Below, piece by piece: positions 25,677 through 34,537 of a DNA stretch of 60,453 bases (within the stretch, counting starts at the first letter, position 1; each line of letters starts with the position of its first letter). This stretch comes from Chloroflexota bacterium (GTDB lineage: Bacteria > Chloroflexota > Anaerolineae > Anaerolineales > VGOW01). The translations under genes and the position numbers were made by a program. The stretch is taken from NCBI GenBank assembly GCA_016197225.1, contig JACPWC010000007.1, positions 1 to 60,453 on the forward strand, read 5' to 3'. The notes under the pieces were generated by a model. The model searched no databases and was not told where the DNA came from. It worked only from the letters and a program-made list of their open reading frames with translations.

Positions 25677-28600
25677 TCAGCGCCCCGGGCTTTCTTGCAA
25701 GAATTGTAGTCTTTCTTCAGCGGTGAGTTGCCGGGTGATGCGTGACTCGGCAAGGGCAACCAAGTCTTCAACTTGCATCAGATACAGGCGCAAAATACCG
25801 TTGGCATCGGTGGTTGCCAGATATTTTCCGTCCGGGCTGTAAGTAATGCTGAGCAGAGCATACTGCGCCCCGACCAGCCTAATTAATTCCTGTCCGGTTG
25901 CCACATCCCAGATAATGGCAGTCTTATCAACACTGGCGGTGGCAAGCCGCGTACCATCAGGGCTGAAAGCGATATCCTTAACTTCTGCATTGTGTCCATT
26001 GAATACGCGAACCTGCGCGCCGGTTGAAGCATCCCAAAGGCGCGCAGTCTGATCAAGGCTGCTGGTTGCAATCCATTGACCATTTGGGCTGTAGGCCACG
26101 CCGACAACCCCGTCGCCGTGCTTTAGCGTAAATAACGTTTTCCCTGTTCCCACATCCCACACCCGCGCTGTGCCATCCATGCTGGCAGTAACGAGACGCG
26201 TATCGTCCAAACTAAAGGCGGCCTCCAAAATGAAACTCGTGTGATCCTCAAGAGGCGGTTGGATTTCGTCGCCGGTCGCAACGTCCCGGATGTGAACGAG
26301 GTTATCACGTCCGGCAGTGACGACAAGCCGATTGTCGTGGCTGAAAGTCACGGCGTGCATGATCCACCCTCCTGATTCTGTTAATACCTTAATCTCCCTG
26401 CCGCTGTTCGCATTCCAGATACTTACAGTACCATCGTCGCTGGGTGCGGCAATAAGTGAGCCATCTGAGTTGTACGTCGGGTGGCCGACATTGAATAGAT
26501 GGTCGTCCAGGAGCAATGACTCATCATCCGGTTTCTCGATATTCCAGACTCGCACCAATCCATCAGAGCCACCGGTGGCAATGTGACGGCCGTCTGGGCT
26601 GAATGTCGCTACGAGCGGTTGTTCCGAGCCGCTGAAGGCGCGCCACTCGACGCCGGGAGTCGTCTCCCACAAGCGGGCTGTGTTGTCACCTGCTGTGAGG
26701 AGAAGATTAGGGGCGGTTGGGGCAAAGGCAACCGTGTAGATTCCGCTCGTGTGGCCCCGCAGGACGGCTATTTCTTCTCCGGTGGCAACATTCGAGATAC
26801 GCGCCGTTTTGTCCCAACTGGCGGTAGCAATGTAATTGTCATCCGGGCTGAGGGCGGTGGCGCTAATGTACAAACTGTGGCCCGTAAACCGGTGTGACAA
26901 CAACGTTCCACTCGCCGCATCCCAGATGCAGGCATTGTAGTAATAGCCACCTGCTGTTACGAGTATGTCGCCGCTAAGATTGTAGGTCAGGTTAATCGGC
27001 CAACAATCATTGTCGCCGCCAAACTCAAACAACTCCAAACTTGCCGTGGCATCCCAAATGCGCGCTAAACCGTCTCCGCCAATGGTGGCAATTTGTGTGC
27101 CGTCGGAATTGAATGTGGCTGTGACCGGGAAGACGATAGGTGGATAAGCCATCCACTTCCGTCCTTCCCGCCCGGAAGCAGCATCCCAGATACGGACAGT
27201 GCCATCCTCCCCAGCAGTGACAATCAACTTTCCATCTGGCGAAAACTGGGCATCTCTGACAGCGCCTTCATGCCCGTTCAGAGTCTTCATTTCCTGACTC
27301 GTCTCCGCATCCCACACCCGCGCTGTCCCGTCCTTGCTCGCCGTGACCACATACTTGTCATCGGGCGAAAACCGGGCGCTCAAGACCGCGTCGTTATGCC
27401 CGGACAGCACGTAAAGTGCCTCACCCGTCACGGCATTCCAGACGATGGCAGTTTTATCATCGCTGGCGGTGATAATACGTTGACCATCGGTGGAAAATCG
27501 GGCGCTCCAGACTTCGCCGGTATGTCCGCGAAATGCCAATCGAATCTGCGAAGCGCCAAAGGCCTGATGGAGGGCATTCTCAGCTTCAAAGAGGGGGGCT
27601 GTTCGATAAGCTTCCAGAGCAAGCAGAACTGCTCGTTCCGGGTCGGCGTTGATTTGGTTCAAAGCGACCGCCGCCAATTGGCGGGCTAAGGAGATTTGAC
27701 TCTGGCGTTGGGCCTCAGTTGCATTCCGATTGGACAAAACCCCAAAGAACACAGCCGCTACAGCGGCCAACAGGGCCACCGCCCCTACGATGGTGAGCGT
27801 TCGATTACGCGCGCGTAAGCGGGCCGATGACTGTTCGGCCTCTCTCGCCCGTTCGGTTTCTGCTTTGCGGCGGGCTTCGGTTTCCTCGGCCAACTTTCGG
27901 GCGTCATCCAATTCCTTTTGCCGCCGCGCTTCATCTTCCCGTCGTTCACGTTCCACCTCAGCGCGACTCTCGGCCAACAACTGCTCTGCTTCTGCTGTGA
28001 GCCGCAACTCAGCAATGTACGGCTCAATCACCTTCAACCGATCTTCCGTCAGCAGAGTCTTGTAGCGGCGATACGCCCGCGCTTCCTGCTCCAGCAATTC
28101 CTGCGCCGCTTTGCGGGCCTGCACATCCGGGTCAAGTTTGATCTCACCCAGCAAATAATCGTGCGCCAATTCGTAAACCAGACCGTCATCGGTTTCGTTA
28201 GCGCGCAACAGACGGCTGTCTACCAACTGGCTCAAGATGATGTCGAGGGTTTCGGGCGTGACGCCCTTCACTCCCATTTCGGCCACGAGGTCGCGATGGA
28301 GGCGAACGACGCGCTGGGCCTCGGAAGAGATGAGGGTTTCGAGCAGGCGGCGGGCGGCGGCGCGTTGTTCGGGGCGCAAGTCACGCGACAGAACGCGCTC
28401 CAAATGCCCGCGCAAGATTCCGGCGGCCCCCCCTTCACGTTCATAAAGGGCGCGGGTGATGAGGGTCTGCCCGGCTTCAAGTTCTTCAAACAACGAGAGA
28501 CACACCAGTTGAATTTGCGGTGGGGCAATCTCGTTCTTGCCCAAGTCGTCGAGCAAGGCATCAATCAGGCCGGGTTCAAAGGCGAGGCCCTGCCTCTCGG

Positions 28601-29444
28601 CAGGCTTGGCGATCACCTCTTGCGCTTCGACGCGAGTCAAGCGGTTCAGGCGATAGTCGTTCTCGAACGGGCTACGAATGCGCGGACGGAAGTTGGCGAG
28701 ATTGCCGAAGTATTCACTCCGCAAGGCCAGCACCCAGCGCACGTTGAGGCCGTCATCGTACAAGCATTCGGCCAAATCGCCGATAAAAGCCTCTCGGTCG
28801 GTCTCGGCTAATTGTGTAAAGGCCTCTTCAAACTGGTCGAGCAAAATGTAGAGAGTCGTCTGCGCGCCAAGCACATTGCACACTTGCCGCAAGAAATCAC
28901 GCAGAGGCAACTGGCCGGGGTTGGCGATGAAAGCGCGCTTGATGACAACTGAGGGCGAGAGGTTGTAAGGGCGAAGGTACAACGGCAAGTGCCCGGCGGC
29001 GATCAGTTGTGGGGAAAGCCCGGCCTGCAGGAGCGAGGTCTTGCCCGCGCCGGACTCGGAGTGCAGAACGGTGAGCGGGCCACGCCCCAGGTTTTGCAGA
29101 AGGTCGTGGATGGCGCGCTCACGGCCAAAGAACAGTTCGGCGTCGCTCAGTCGGTATTCGAGCAAGCCTTTGTACGGGCCGCCCGTCTTGGCGTCGGCGG
29201 TCTCGCTGGCGCGGGTTTGCAGACGACTGACGAAGGCGCTGACACCCTGCGCCAACTCCTGCCGCTCAAACTCGCGCGCAAGTTTCGCCTCTTCTACGGC
29301 GCTGAGGGCGTGTTGGTAGATGTTCTGAATATTGGTGACGAGCTTGTCACGGCCAACCACATCGCCAGCGCCGATGGTGAGTTGGGCACCTTTGTCGAGG
29401 CTGATACCACCCTGAGAAATATTGCCAGTGAGATCGTCGGCCAT
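25677..29444 (-). CDS. STAND-type NTPase with 14 WD40 repeats (second copy of this architecture)
   Basis: 1255 residues. The N-terminal leader (ISQGGISLDKGAQLTIGAGD then VVGRDK) matches that of the protein at 15469. The NTPase has LFFGRERA (about 108), P-loop SESGAGKTS (about 128-136) and Walker B LYILLDQFEEAF, with a helical region ending VYELAHDYLLGEI. Residues about 440-535 are highly charged coiled coil. One membrane segment (TIVGAVALLAAVAAVFFGVL) is near 545-567. I count 14 WD40 blades from about residue 638; several lack the usual GH dipeptide, so it is more diverged than the first copy. It is probably a membrane-tethered sensor switch in defence or signalling. The NTPase and blade sequences differ enough that the two genes are not a recent duplication. 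Confidence 0.9.
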   Translation of the reverse strand: MADDLTGNISQGGISLDKGAQLTIGAGDVVGRDKLVTNIQNIYQHALSAVEEAKLAREFERQELAQGVSAFVSRLQTRASETADAKTGGPYKGLLEYRLSDAELFFGRERAIHDLLQNLGRGPLTVLHSESGAGKTSLLQAGLSPQLIAAGHLPLYLRPYNLSPSVVIKRAFIANPGQLPLRDFLRQVCNVLGAQTTLYILLDQFEEAFTQLAETDREAFIGDLAECLYDDGLNVRWVLALRSEYFGNLANFRPRIRSPFENDYRLNRLTRVEAQEVIAKPAERQGLAFEPGLIDALLDDLGKNEIAPPQIQLVCLSLFEELEAGQTLITRALYEREGGAAGILRGHLERVLSRDLRPEQRAAARRLLETLISSEAQRVVRLHRDLVAEMGVKGVTPETLDIILSQLVDSRLLRANETDDGLVYELAHDYLLGEIKLDPDVQARKAAQELLEQEARAYRRYKTLLTEDRLKVIEPYIAELRLTAEAEQLLAESRAEVERERREDEARRQKELDDARKLAEETEARRKAETERAREAEQSSARLRARNRTLTIVGAVALLAAVAAVFFGVLSNRNATEAQRQSQISLARQLAAVALNQINADPERAVLLALEAYRTAPLFEAENALHQAFGASQIRLAFRGHTGEVWSARFSTDGQRIITASDDKTAIVWNAVTGEALYVLSGHNDAVLSARFSPDDKYVVTASKDGTARVWDAETSQEMKTLNGHEGAVRDAQFSPDGKLIVTAGEDGTVRIWDAASGREGRKWMAYPPIVFPVTATFNSDGTQIATIGGDGLARIWDATASLELFEFGGDNDCWPINLTYNLSGDILVTAGGYYYNACIWDAASGTLLSHRFTGHSLYISATALSPDDNYIATASWDKTARISNVATGEEIAVLRGHTSGIYTVAFAPTAPNLLLTAGDNTARLWETTPGVEWRAFSGSEQPLVATFSPDGRHIATGGSDGLVRVWNIEKPDDESLLLDDHLFNVGHPTYNSDGSLIAAPSDDGTVSIWNANSGREIKVLTESGGWIMHAVTFSHDNRLVVTAGRDNLVHIRDVATGDEIQPPLEDHTSFILEAAFSLDDTRLVTASMDGTARVWDVGTGKTLFTLKHGDGVVGVAYSPNGQWIATSSLDQTARLWDASTGAQVRVFNGHNAEVKDIAFSPDGTRLATASVDKTAIIWDVATGQELIRLVGAQYALLSITYSPDGKYLATTDANGILRLYLMQVEDLVALAESRITRQLTAEERLQFLQESPGR

Positions 29445-29542
29445 AGCCGTTTTATATCACGAATGAGGCGAAGGCGCGAATAGCCCCGTTGCTCAAATTC
29501 ACCACAGGCGATATACTCCCCTCCGTCGAAGGAGATTGCCCC

Positions 29543-29938
29543 GTGAAGCCCCCTATCGTACTTATCATTGACGACGACCGAGAAATCGTCCATCTAATTG
29601 AAACTACCCTCAGCGCCAAAGGCTACAACCTGTCGGCGGCATTCGATGCCCGCCAGGGCCTGGCCCTGGCCCTCAGCGACCCGCCCGACCTCATCCTGCT
29701 CGACTACGGCCTGCCCGGCAAGGACGGCCTGGCCCTGCTCAAAGACCTGCGGGCCACGCCCGACATGGAGAACGTGCCGGTCATCATGATCACCGCCCGG
29801 CCTTCGTCCGAGTTGGTGAATGAAGTCAGGCAGTATCGAGTCTCCGGCTTCATCGCCAAACCGTTCGATATCGGCCTGCTCGTAGAACGGGTGATGAAAA
29901 TCGTGCCACTGGCGAGCGATGAACAGAACCGTTCATGA
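29543..29938 (+). CDS. Single-domain response regulator (CheY-like)
   Basis: 131 residues from GTG 29543, chosen because AAGGAG (29529-29534) sits 8 nt upstream; a TTG at 29489 would add 18 unconserved residues. The receiver domain is complete: acidic pocket IIDDDRE, phospho-acceptor Asp in LILLDYGLPG, Thr in MITARP and Lys in IAKPFD. There is no output domain. It is divergent from the second STAND gene and overlaps the following SDR by 4 nt (ATGA), so the two are co-translated. No histidine kinase is nearby. Confidence 0.88.
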   Translation: MKPPIVLIIDDDREIVHLIETTLSAKGYNLSAAFDARQGLALALSDPPDLILLDYGLPGKDGLALLKDLRATPDMENVPVIMITARPSSELVNEVRQYRVSGFIAKPFDIGLLVERVMKIVPLASDEQNRS

Positions 29939-30783
29939 CACCTTCCAAAACCATATTGATCACCGGTTGTTCCACCGGCTTTGGCCGCATCACCGCTTTG
30001 CATTTTGCCAAACTTGGCTGGCGGGTGTTTGGTACCGTTCGCAAAGAGGCAGATCAGGAAAGCCTGCTGAGGGAAAAGAAGGAAAGAGGGGAAATTGTTC
30101 CGCTGATTTGCGATGTCACGAATGAGAGTCAGGTGCAAGAACTGGGCCGGGCGGTAGCGGCCCAAACGCCGACGCTCGACGCGCTGGTAAACAACGCCGG
30201 CTCGGCCTTTGCCGCGCCGCTGGAATTGCTCCCGCCCGATGTCCTGCGCGAACAGTTCGACCTGAATGTGATCGCCCAACTGGCCGTGACTCAGGCCGTG
30301 ATGCCTTTGCTCAAGGCGGCGAAAGGAACGATCATCAACGTCAGCAGCATCGGCGGGCGGATCACCTCGCCCCTGCTCGGCGCTTACACCGCCAGCAAGT
30401 TTGCGCTGGAAGCCATCAGCGACACCTTGCGAGTGGAACTGGCCCCGTTTAGGGTAAAGGTGGTGGTGATCGAACCGGGATCAAGCCCCACTGCCATTTG
30501 GGAGACCAGCCTCAGCCGGGCATTGACGATGCTGGCCGAGCGCAACATTGACTCCCGCGCTTACGCGCCGCTGATTGAGCGGGTGAAAGAAACGTCAGTC
30601 CAGCGGGCCAGCGTCGGCTTCCCCCCCCAACTTTTCGCCGACACGGTTGAAAAGATTCTCGTCAGCCCCGATCCGCAAACCCGCTATCCCATCCCGGCCA
30701 GCGTCGGTTGGGTCATTCGCTTGCGCCGCTTTGCGCCCGACAAGTGGTGGGACGGGCTGGTGCGACGGCGAACGAAGTGGTGA
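29935..30783 (+). CDS. Short-chain dehydrogenase/reductase
   Basis: 282 residues, classical SDR. ITGCSTGFG is the cofactor glycine motif, NNAGSAF the structural motif, INVSSIGG carries the catalytic Ser, and YTASKFALE the Tyr and Lys. After the first strand FGTVRKEAD has an Arg-Lys pair, which favours NADP(H). PGSSPT and a long C-terminal region resemble the retinol-dehydrogenase-like group. Substrate unknown. Confidence 0.85.
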   Translation: MTPSKTILITGCSTGFGRITALHFAKLGWRVFGTVRKEADQESLLREKKERGEIVPLICDVTNESQVQELGRAVAAQTPTLDALVNNAGSAFAAPLELLPPDVLREQFDLNVIAQLAVTQAVMPLLKAAKGTIINVSSIGGRITSPLLGAYTASKFALEAISDTLRVELAPFRVKVVVIEPGSSPTAIWETSLSRALTMLAERNIDSRAYAPLIERVKETSVQRASVGFPPQLFADTVEKILVSPDPQTRYPIPASVGWVIRLRRFAPDKWWDGLVRRRTKW

Positions 30784-30826
30784 TTTGGAGGTTAGAGGTT
30801 GGAGGTTGGAGATTAGAGGTTAGAGT
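30784..30826. repeat. TTGGAGGTTAGAGG simple mini-repeat
   Basis: Variants of the units GGTTAGA and GGTTGGA repeat across the gap between the SDR and the methyltransferase. The minus-strand methyltransferase takes its stop codon TAA from inside this repeat. The same motif lies at 38030-38053 inside the helicase gene. Confidence 0.7.
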
Positions 30827-31575
30827 TTCTCGGCTACGAGAAAGTGCGAGAGGCCAAGACTCTGGAGGGGCGTGTTCTCGAACACATACAACCCGCCGCG
30901 AATCACTTTGCCCAGCGCGCCCAGCCGGGCAATGAGGTTGTCGTAGCCGCCGAAGATGATCGCGTGGCGGACGATCTTCACCGGCAGACCGTTGAAAAGT
31001 TTACGCAAGCCGCCGGTCGTGTAAGCCCGAACGTGCGGCGCGAGTTTGTTGCGAAGCGGGTCGGGCAAATAGTTGACGAGCGGGATGTTGCCGAAGTGAT
31101 AGCGCCCGCGCCAGTAGACGCCGTGAGTCTCCACCGGATACCAACGATTGGGGCAGAAGAGCACGAGCCGCCCGCCCGGTCTCCCCGACTCGGGGTCGGG
31201 GCTGCGTAGAACCCGGATCATCTCACGAACGGCGGCGACATCGTCCTGAACATGCTCGATCACTTCATGCGACAAGATCGCATCGAACGAGTCTGAGGCA
31301 TACGGCAGGAACTCACCCGCGCCGCACACCAGGTGATCCAAACGTTTAGCCGCCTCGGCCACCCGATCAAATTCTATGTCCAAGCCGTGAGCGCAGGCCG
31401 CAAACGCGCCAAGCTTTTCGACGTACATCCCCACGCCGCAACCATCCACCAGAACCCGGCCGCCTTCGATCGTCGGCGCGGCCTCGCGAATCAGGTTTAG
31501 CCGCCGCGCCTGCCCCGCCCGCCACACGTAAGACGGCTCGCCGCGCAGGGCGGCTTTATCAGAATGCCCGGTCAC
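30820..31575 (-). CDS. Class I SAM-dependent methyltransferase
   Basis: 251 residues. VLVDGCGVGMYVEKLG is motif I; HGLDIEFDRV, GAGEFLPYASDSFDAILS and HEVIEHVQDD are the later motifs of the Methyltransf_11 type. The C-terminal part (VNYLPDPLRN, YTTGGLRKLF) resembles ubiquinone- or glycan-type methyltransferases. Substrate unknown. Its ATG overlaps the stop of the pyridoxamine-oxidase-like gene by 4 nt, so the three minus-strand genes at 30820-32189 form an operon. Confidence 0.85.
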   Translation of the reverse strand: MTGHSDKAALRGEPSYVWRAGQARRLNLIREAAPTIEGGRVLVDGCGVGMYVEKLGAFAACAHGLDIEFDRVAEAAKRLDHLVCGAGEFLPYASDSFDAILSHEVIEHVQDDVAAVREMIRVLRSPDPESGRPGGRLVLFCPNRWYPVETHGVYWRGRYHFGNIPLVNYLPDPLRNKLAPHVRAYTTGGLRKLFNGLPVKIVRHAIIFGGYDNLIARLGALGKVIRGGLYVFENTPLQSLGLSHFLVAEKL

Positions 31576-32030
31576 GGTAGTTCGATTTCCTCTTTGAAGC
31601 CAAATCGAACTTTGTTGTCAATCAACCTGATCCACTTTGGCGTGAAGCGATAGAACTCACTGCGCGAGACTTCATCTTCGAACTCGACGACGAACGGGAA
31701 CCTGGCCTTGTACACCTCCCAGGCGTGCTCGCGGCCCGGCCCGGCGGGCAGGTGGTGAACGCGGCCTTCCATCTGCACCCCGGCGATTTCCTGCCAAGTC
31801 CACGCTTCGTTGTGAACCGTCACCGCGGCCTGACTGTTGACGGCGATGTTCAGGCTGTGGCGGCTTTTGGGGCTGGAGACGAAGAGGAGCGAGCCATCGT
31901 CGTCAACGGCGAAGAAGAGCGGGGCCGATTGCGGCTGGCCGTCGGCGTTGACGGTGGAGAGCGCCAGCGTGGAGTGAGCGGCCAGAAAATTTTGGATTTT
32001 GGACTGCGGATTTTCGATTGGGGCGTTCAT
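31572..32030 (-). CDS. Pyridoxamine 5'-phosphate oxidase-like flavin-binding protein
   Basis: 152 residues with a split-barrel FMN-binding fold: LALSTVNADGQPQSAPLFFA, then LLFVSSPKSRHSLNI and VQMEGRVHHLP. Proteins of this group bind FMN or F420 and reduce or oxidise small molecules; true PNPOx activity is not implied. The first 14 codons (NAPIENPQSKIQNF) are encoded by a palindromic mini-repeat of the type found between hppD and fahA, so either the N-terminus was captured from a repeat or the real start lies further in. The start abuts the stop of the small membrane gene. Confidence 0.8.
   Translation of the reverse strand: MNAPIENPQSKIQNFLAAHSTLALSTVNADGQPQSAPLFFAVDDDGSLLFVSSPKSRHSLNIAVNSQAAVTVHNEAWTWQEIAGVQMEGRVHHLPAGPGREHAWEVYKARFPFVVEFEDEVSRSEFYRFTPKWIRLIDNKVRFGFKEEIELP
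31984..32023. repeat. GATTTTGGACT mini-repeat within coding sequence
   Basis: It shares GGATTTTGGACTGC with related sequence at 8824-8845 and continues GGATTTTCGATTG. Here it lies inside the start of the flavin-binding protein gene rather than between genes. Confidence 0.6.
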
Positions 32031-32189
32031 TTAGCGCCTGCGTAAAGCGATCATTGCCCCGGCGGCGACGGCAATGACGCCCAGAATGATGTTGCCGCCG
32101 GGGATGCTGATGCCGACCACTGACAGCACACCCAGTACAATCAGGACGATACCAATGACAAGGCGAAGCGGATCATGGGTAAGTTTCAT
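32031..32189 (-). CDS. Small two-segment membrane protein
   Basis: 52 residues (MKLTHDPLRLVIGIVLIVLG at the start, ending ALRRR). AAAGGAG lies about 8 nt before the ATG. Two hydrophobic segments (LVIGIVLIVLGVLSVVGI and IILGVIAVAAGAMIAL) flank a PGGN turn, and a basic tail follows. Function unknown. It is the first gene of a three-gene minus-strand operon; the stop TAA is followed at once by the next ATG. Confidence 0.65.
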   Translation of the reverse strand: MKLTHDPLRLVIGIVLIVLGVLSVVGISIPGGNIILGVIAVAAGAMIALRRR

Positions 32190-32481
32190 ATGATGCTCCT
32201 TTGGGGATGAGGGTTGCCTTGATTTTACTCGACTCCGCAAACCCCAAGTGCCTTTGACGGTAATGCTTTGCCCTTGTCTCCGCCTCAGCCGGGGCGTATT
32301 CAATATCTCGGCCCACAGCGCGCCCAACCCACTTGTTGCAGGTTGGCAGGCCAACTTGTGGGGATTCGGCAATAACTTGCTTCAAAGAGCACATTTTCAA
32401 TTACCCGGCATTAGCAGAATGTTATAAGAAGGCAGTGTGTGGTAGGATTAATCGGCTGGAGTGAAAAGTTGATAGATAAAC
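32190..32481. other. Intergenic region without recognised gene
   Basis: About 290 bases between the small membrane gene and the end of the caspase-like gene. Base composition shifts here from GC-rich to AT-rich, marking the left edge of the acquired block. I see no tRNA, direct-repeat attachment site or terminator. Confidence 0.5.
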
Positions 32482-33603
32482 CTAACGTTTGCGGCGTTTT
32501 GTTCTAAACTCTAATATACCCACCTGTTTGGTGTTGTGATCTGAAACATAATTGCCTGTGTTAGGGTCACGAATAATTGTCTTTGGAATTTTTACCTTGC
32601 CCTGAGCGAAGGCTTTGCCTTTATCTGTAAGTTGCCGTTTCTTTTTAGCATTTGGAACGTCTTCCACTAAACCCCAAGGCTCGTAACTCAATTTGTTGTG
32701 ATTGCCATAAGCACCATTACCACAAAGGCTACGGATTTCTTCAGGGCTTAATTCTCTTGCCTGACCTTTGTTCCACAATGCTTTAATTATTTCAATGAAG
32801 TATCGCGCAAAACTCTCGCGTCGCGGTTCGAAAAGAGTGTTTCTGACAAAAGGGAACTGAGGCAGTGTATCGCCTAAATGCAGACGAGGTATTGACTCTC
32901 CCGTAGTATAACTTTCAACCAAGGTTCGTAGTGCTGGGAAAATGCCTTGAAGAGTCAGGAACGGAGTTTCTTTTTGAGAGGGAACGCCTCGTCGCGCGGC
33001 TTCGATTAAGTAATGGCTAAATATGCCGCCCCATCGGGTAGTAATAGACGTTTCATTACTCGCGCAGGAACATAACAGAGCATAATTGCTCGCATTGTCC
33101 TTTTGCACTTCTCCACGCATGTTCGTGATGAGCATACTGCTGGGGATGTGCAGGGAGCGACCTGCCATACCGCTATAACATGCGTCAATAATGATTACGG
33201 GGGTTACATTCTTTATAAGCAATGTTTGAAGGATGTCGCTAAAACGCACAACACTCAACGGCAACATTGTCTCTTCAGTCGGATGCCAAACAGTATCAAC
33301 CGTACAGAAGCCAAAATCATTAGAGCCGATTGGAGACCCATGCCCGGAGAAATAAAAAATCAGAATATCGCCATCTGCTGAACGACCCATTGTGTAGTCA
33401 TTTATGGCGTGGCGTAACTGAACAACAGTCGGGTTGATTATAGATTTGAACTGACTGGGCTTGAAGAGAGCCGTGTCTCGGTCTTCTACAAGCAAACTCC
33501 TCAAGTTCTCAACATCATTCGCTGGACCTTCAAGTGGGCCAAGATTCTTATAATGCTCGACGCCGACAGCGAGAATAGTGACACGAGATGTTAGTTGAAG
33601 CAT
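32482..33603 (-). CDS. Caspase-like (C14) peptidase with C-terminal winged-helix-like domain
   Basis: 373 residues. The caspase fold opens with RVTILAVGVEHYKN and ANDVENLRSLL. The catalytic dyad is His88 in YFSGHGSP and Cys142 in IIIDACYSG, both intact, with FSHYLIEAARRG after it. Residues about 270-373 form a second domain: ELSPEEIRSLCGNGAYGN, then LSYEPWGLVEDV, RQLTDKGKAFAQGKVKIPKT. That pattern resembles a winged-helix module seen in phage-type and defence proteins, so DNA binding is possible (inference). Bacterial caspase-like proteases usually act as abortive-infection effectors. It is AT-rich, transcribed divergently from a methyltransferase-nuclease operon, and shares a 118-bp regulatory gap with it. 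Confidence 0.85.
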   Translation of the reverse strand: MLQLTSRVTILAVGVEHYKNLGPLEGPANDVENLRSLLVEDRDTALFKPSQFKSIINPTVVQLRHAINDYTMGRSADGDILIFYFSGHGSPIGSNDFGFCTVDTVWHPTEETMLPLSVVRFSDILQTLLIKNVTPVIIIDACYSGMAGRSLHIPSSMLITNMRGEVQKDNASNYALLCSCASNETSITTRWGGIFSHYLIEAARRGVPSQKETPFLTLQGIFPALRTLVESYTTGESIPRLHLGDTLPQFPFVRNTLFEPRRESFARYFIEIIKALWNKGQARELSPEEIRSLCGNGAYGNHNKLSYEPWGLVEDVPNAKKKRQLTDKGKAFAQGKVKIPKTIIRDPNTGNYVSDHNTKQVGILEFRTKRRKR

Positions 33604-33668
33604 AATTCACCTGCATTCTACAAAACGGGCTTTCCTAAAACAACCTTGTAGTAAGATGATGCAACAGG

Positions 33669-33684
33669 TTGCGTAGTAACGCAA
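33669..33684. promoter_or_regulatory. Perfect 6-bp dyad in the divergent gap; candidate operator
   Basis: TTGCGT (33669-33674) and ACGCAA (33679-33684) flank AGTA. The dyad lies 38 nt before the methyltransferase ATG and 66 nt before the caspase ATG, in a place where one protein could control both. A GGAG ribosome-binding site for the methyltransferase follows at 33711-33714. No regulator gene of the C-protein type is present; the caspase's winged helix is a candidate. Confidence 0.45.
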
Positions 33685-33721
33685 ATGATATAGAATATCA
33701 GTTCTACACCGGAGATAACCT

Positions 33722-34537
33722 ATGAATTATATATACCAAGAAGACAACCTCAATGTGCTCGAAGAATTACATCCTAATTCGGTAGATCTAATTTATATTG
33801 ACCCCCCTTTCAACACGGGCAAATCGCAAAGTAGAACTTATATCAAAGTCAAGCAAACACCTAGTGGAGATCGAGTTGGTTTTAAAGAACAGCGATACGA
33901 AACGATTAATCTTGGAACGAAATCTTATGCTGACAATTTTGGCGATGAATTTCTAGAATTTATGGAACCTCGGCTTCAAGAGGCTAGGAGAGTATTGTCG
34001 GATCGTGGGGCGTTGTATTTTCATATTGACTATAGAGAGGTTCACTACTGCAGGATTCTTCTAGACAAAATCTTTGGCCCAACTAATTTCCTTAATGAAA
34101 TAATTTGGGCATATGATTATGGTGGCAAATCAAAGACACGATGGCCCGCGAAGCACGACAATATACTCGTTTATGTCAAGGACCCAAAGCAATATATCTT
34201 CAATGAACATTCCTTTGCAACACATCCTAAGAGGAAAGGCTCACTCCGTGTTTCGACAGCTGATGTTTGGTGGCATACAATTGTACCAACTGCTAGCAAA
34301 GAAAAAACGGGATACCCTACACAGAAGCCATTAGGCATTATTAACCCAATACTGGAGGTTTCGTCAAATCCAGGCGATGTTGTATTGGATTTTTTTGCGG
34401 GAAGTGGAACGACTGGTGAAGCTTGTTTGCGACTTGGGCGAAAATTCATTTTAGTTGATAACAATCACCAGGCAATAGAAGTAATGAAGAAAAGATTCGG
34501 CGCTCGTGATGATATTACTTGGTATTCCTCGCTATGA
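33722..34537 (+). CDS. DNA methyltransferase, beta class, probably N6-adenine
   Basis: 271 residues, complete. IYIDPPF (DPPF at residues 27-30) is the catalytic motif IV; TQKP (200-203), LDFFAGSGTTGEAC (motif I, 222-235) and ILVDNN complete the SAM site. Motif order IV before I defines the beta class, and Asp-Pro-Pro-Phe favours adenine N6. It is short, with little space for a separate target-recognition domain. Its stop overlaps the ATG of a catalytically dead paralogue (ATGA), so the two are made together and probably form a heterodimer. AT-rich and unlike the flanking genes in codon use. Confidence 0.88.
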   Translation: MNYIYQEDNLNVLEELHPNSVDLIYIDPPFNTGKSQSRTYIKVKQTPSGDRVGFKEQRYETINLGTKSYADNFGDEFLEFMEPRLQEARRVLSDRGALYFHIDYREVHYCRILLDKIFGPTNFLNEIIWAYDYGGKSKTRWPAKHDNILVYVKDPKQYIFNEHSFATHPKRKGSLRVSTADVWWHTIVPTASKEKTGYPTQKPLGIINPILEVSSNPGDVVLDFFAGSGTTGEACLRLGRKFILVDNNHQAIEVMKKRFGARDDITWYSSL

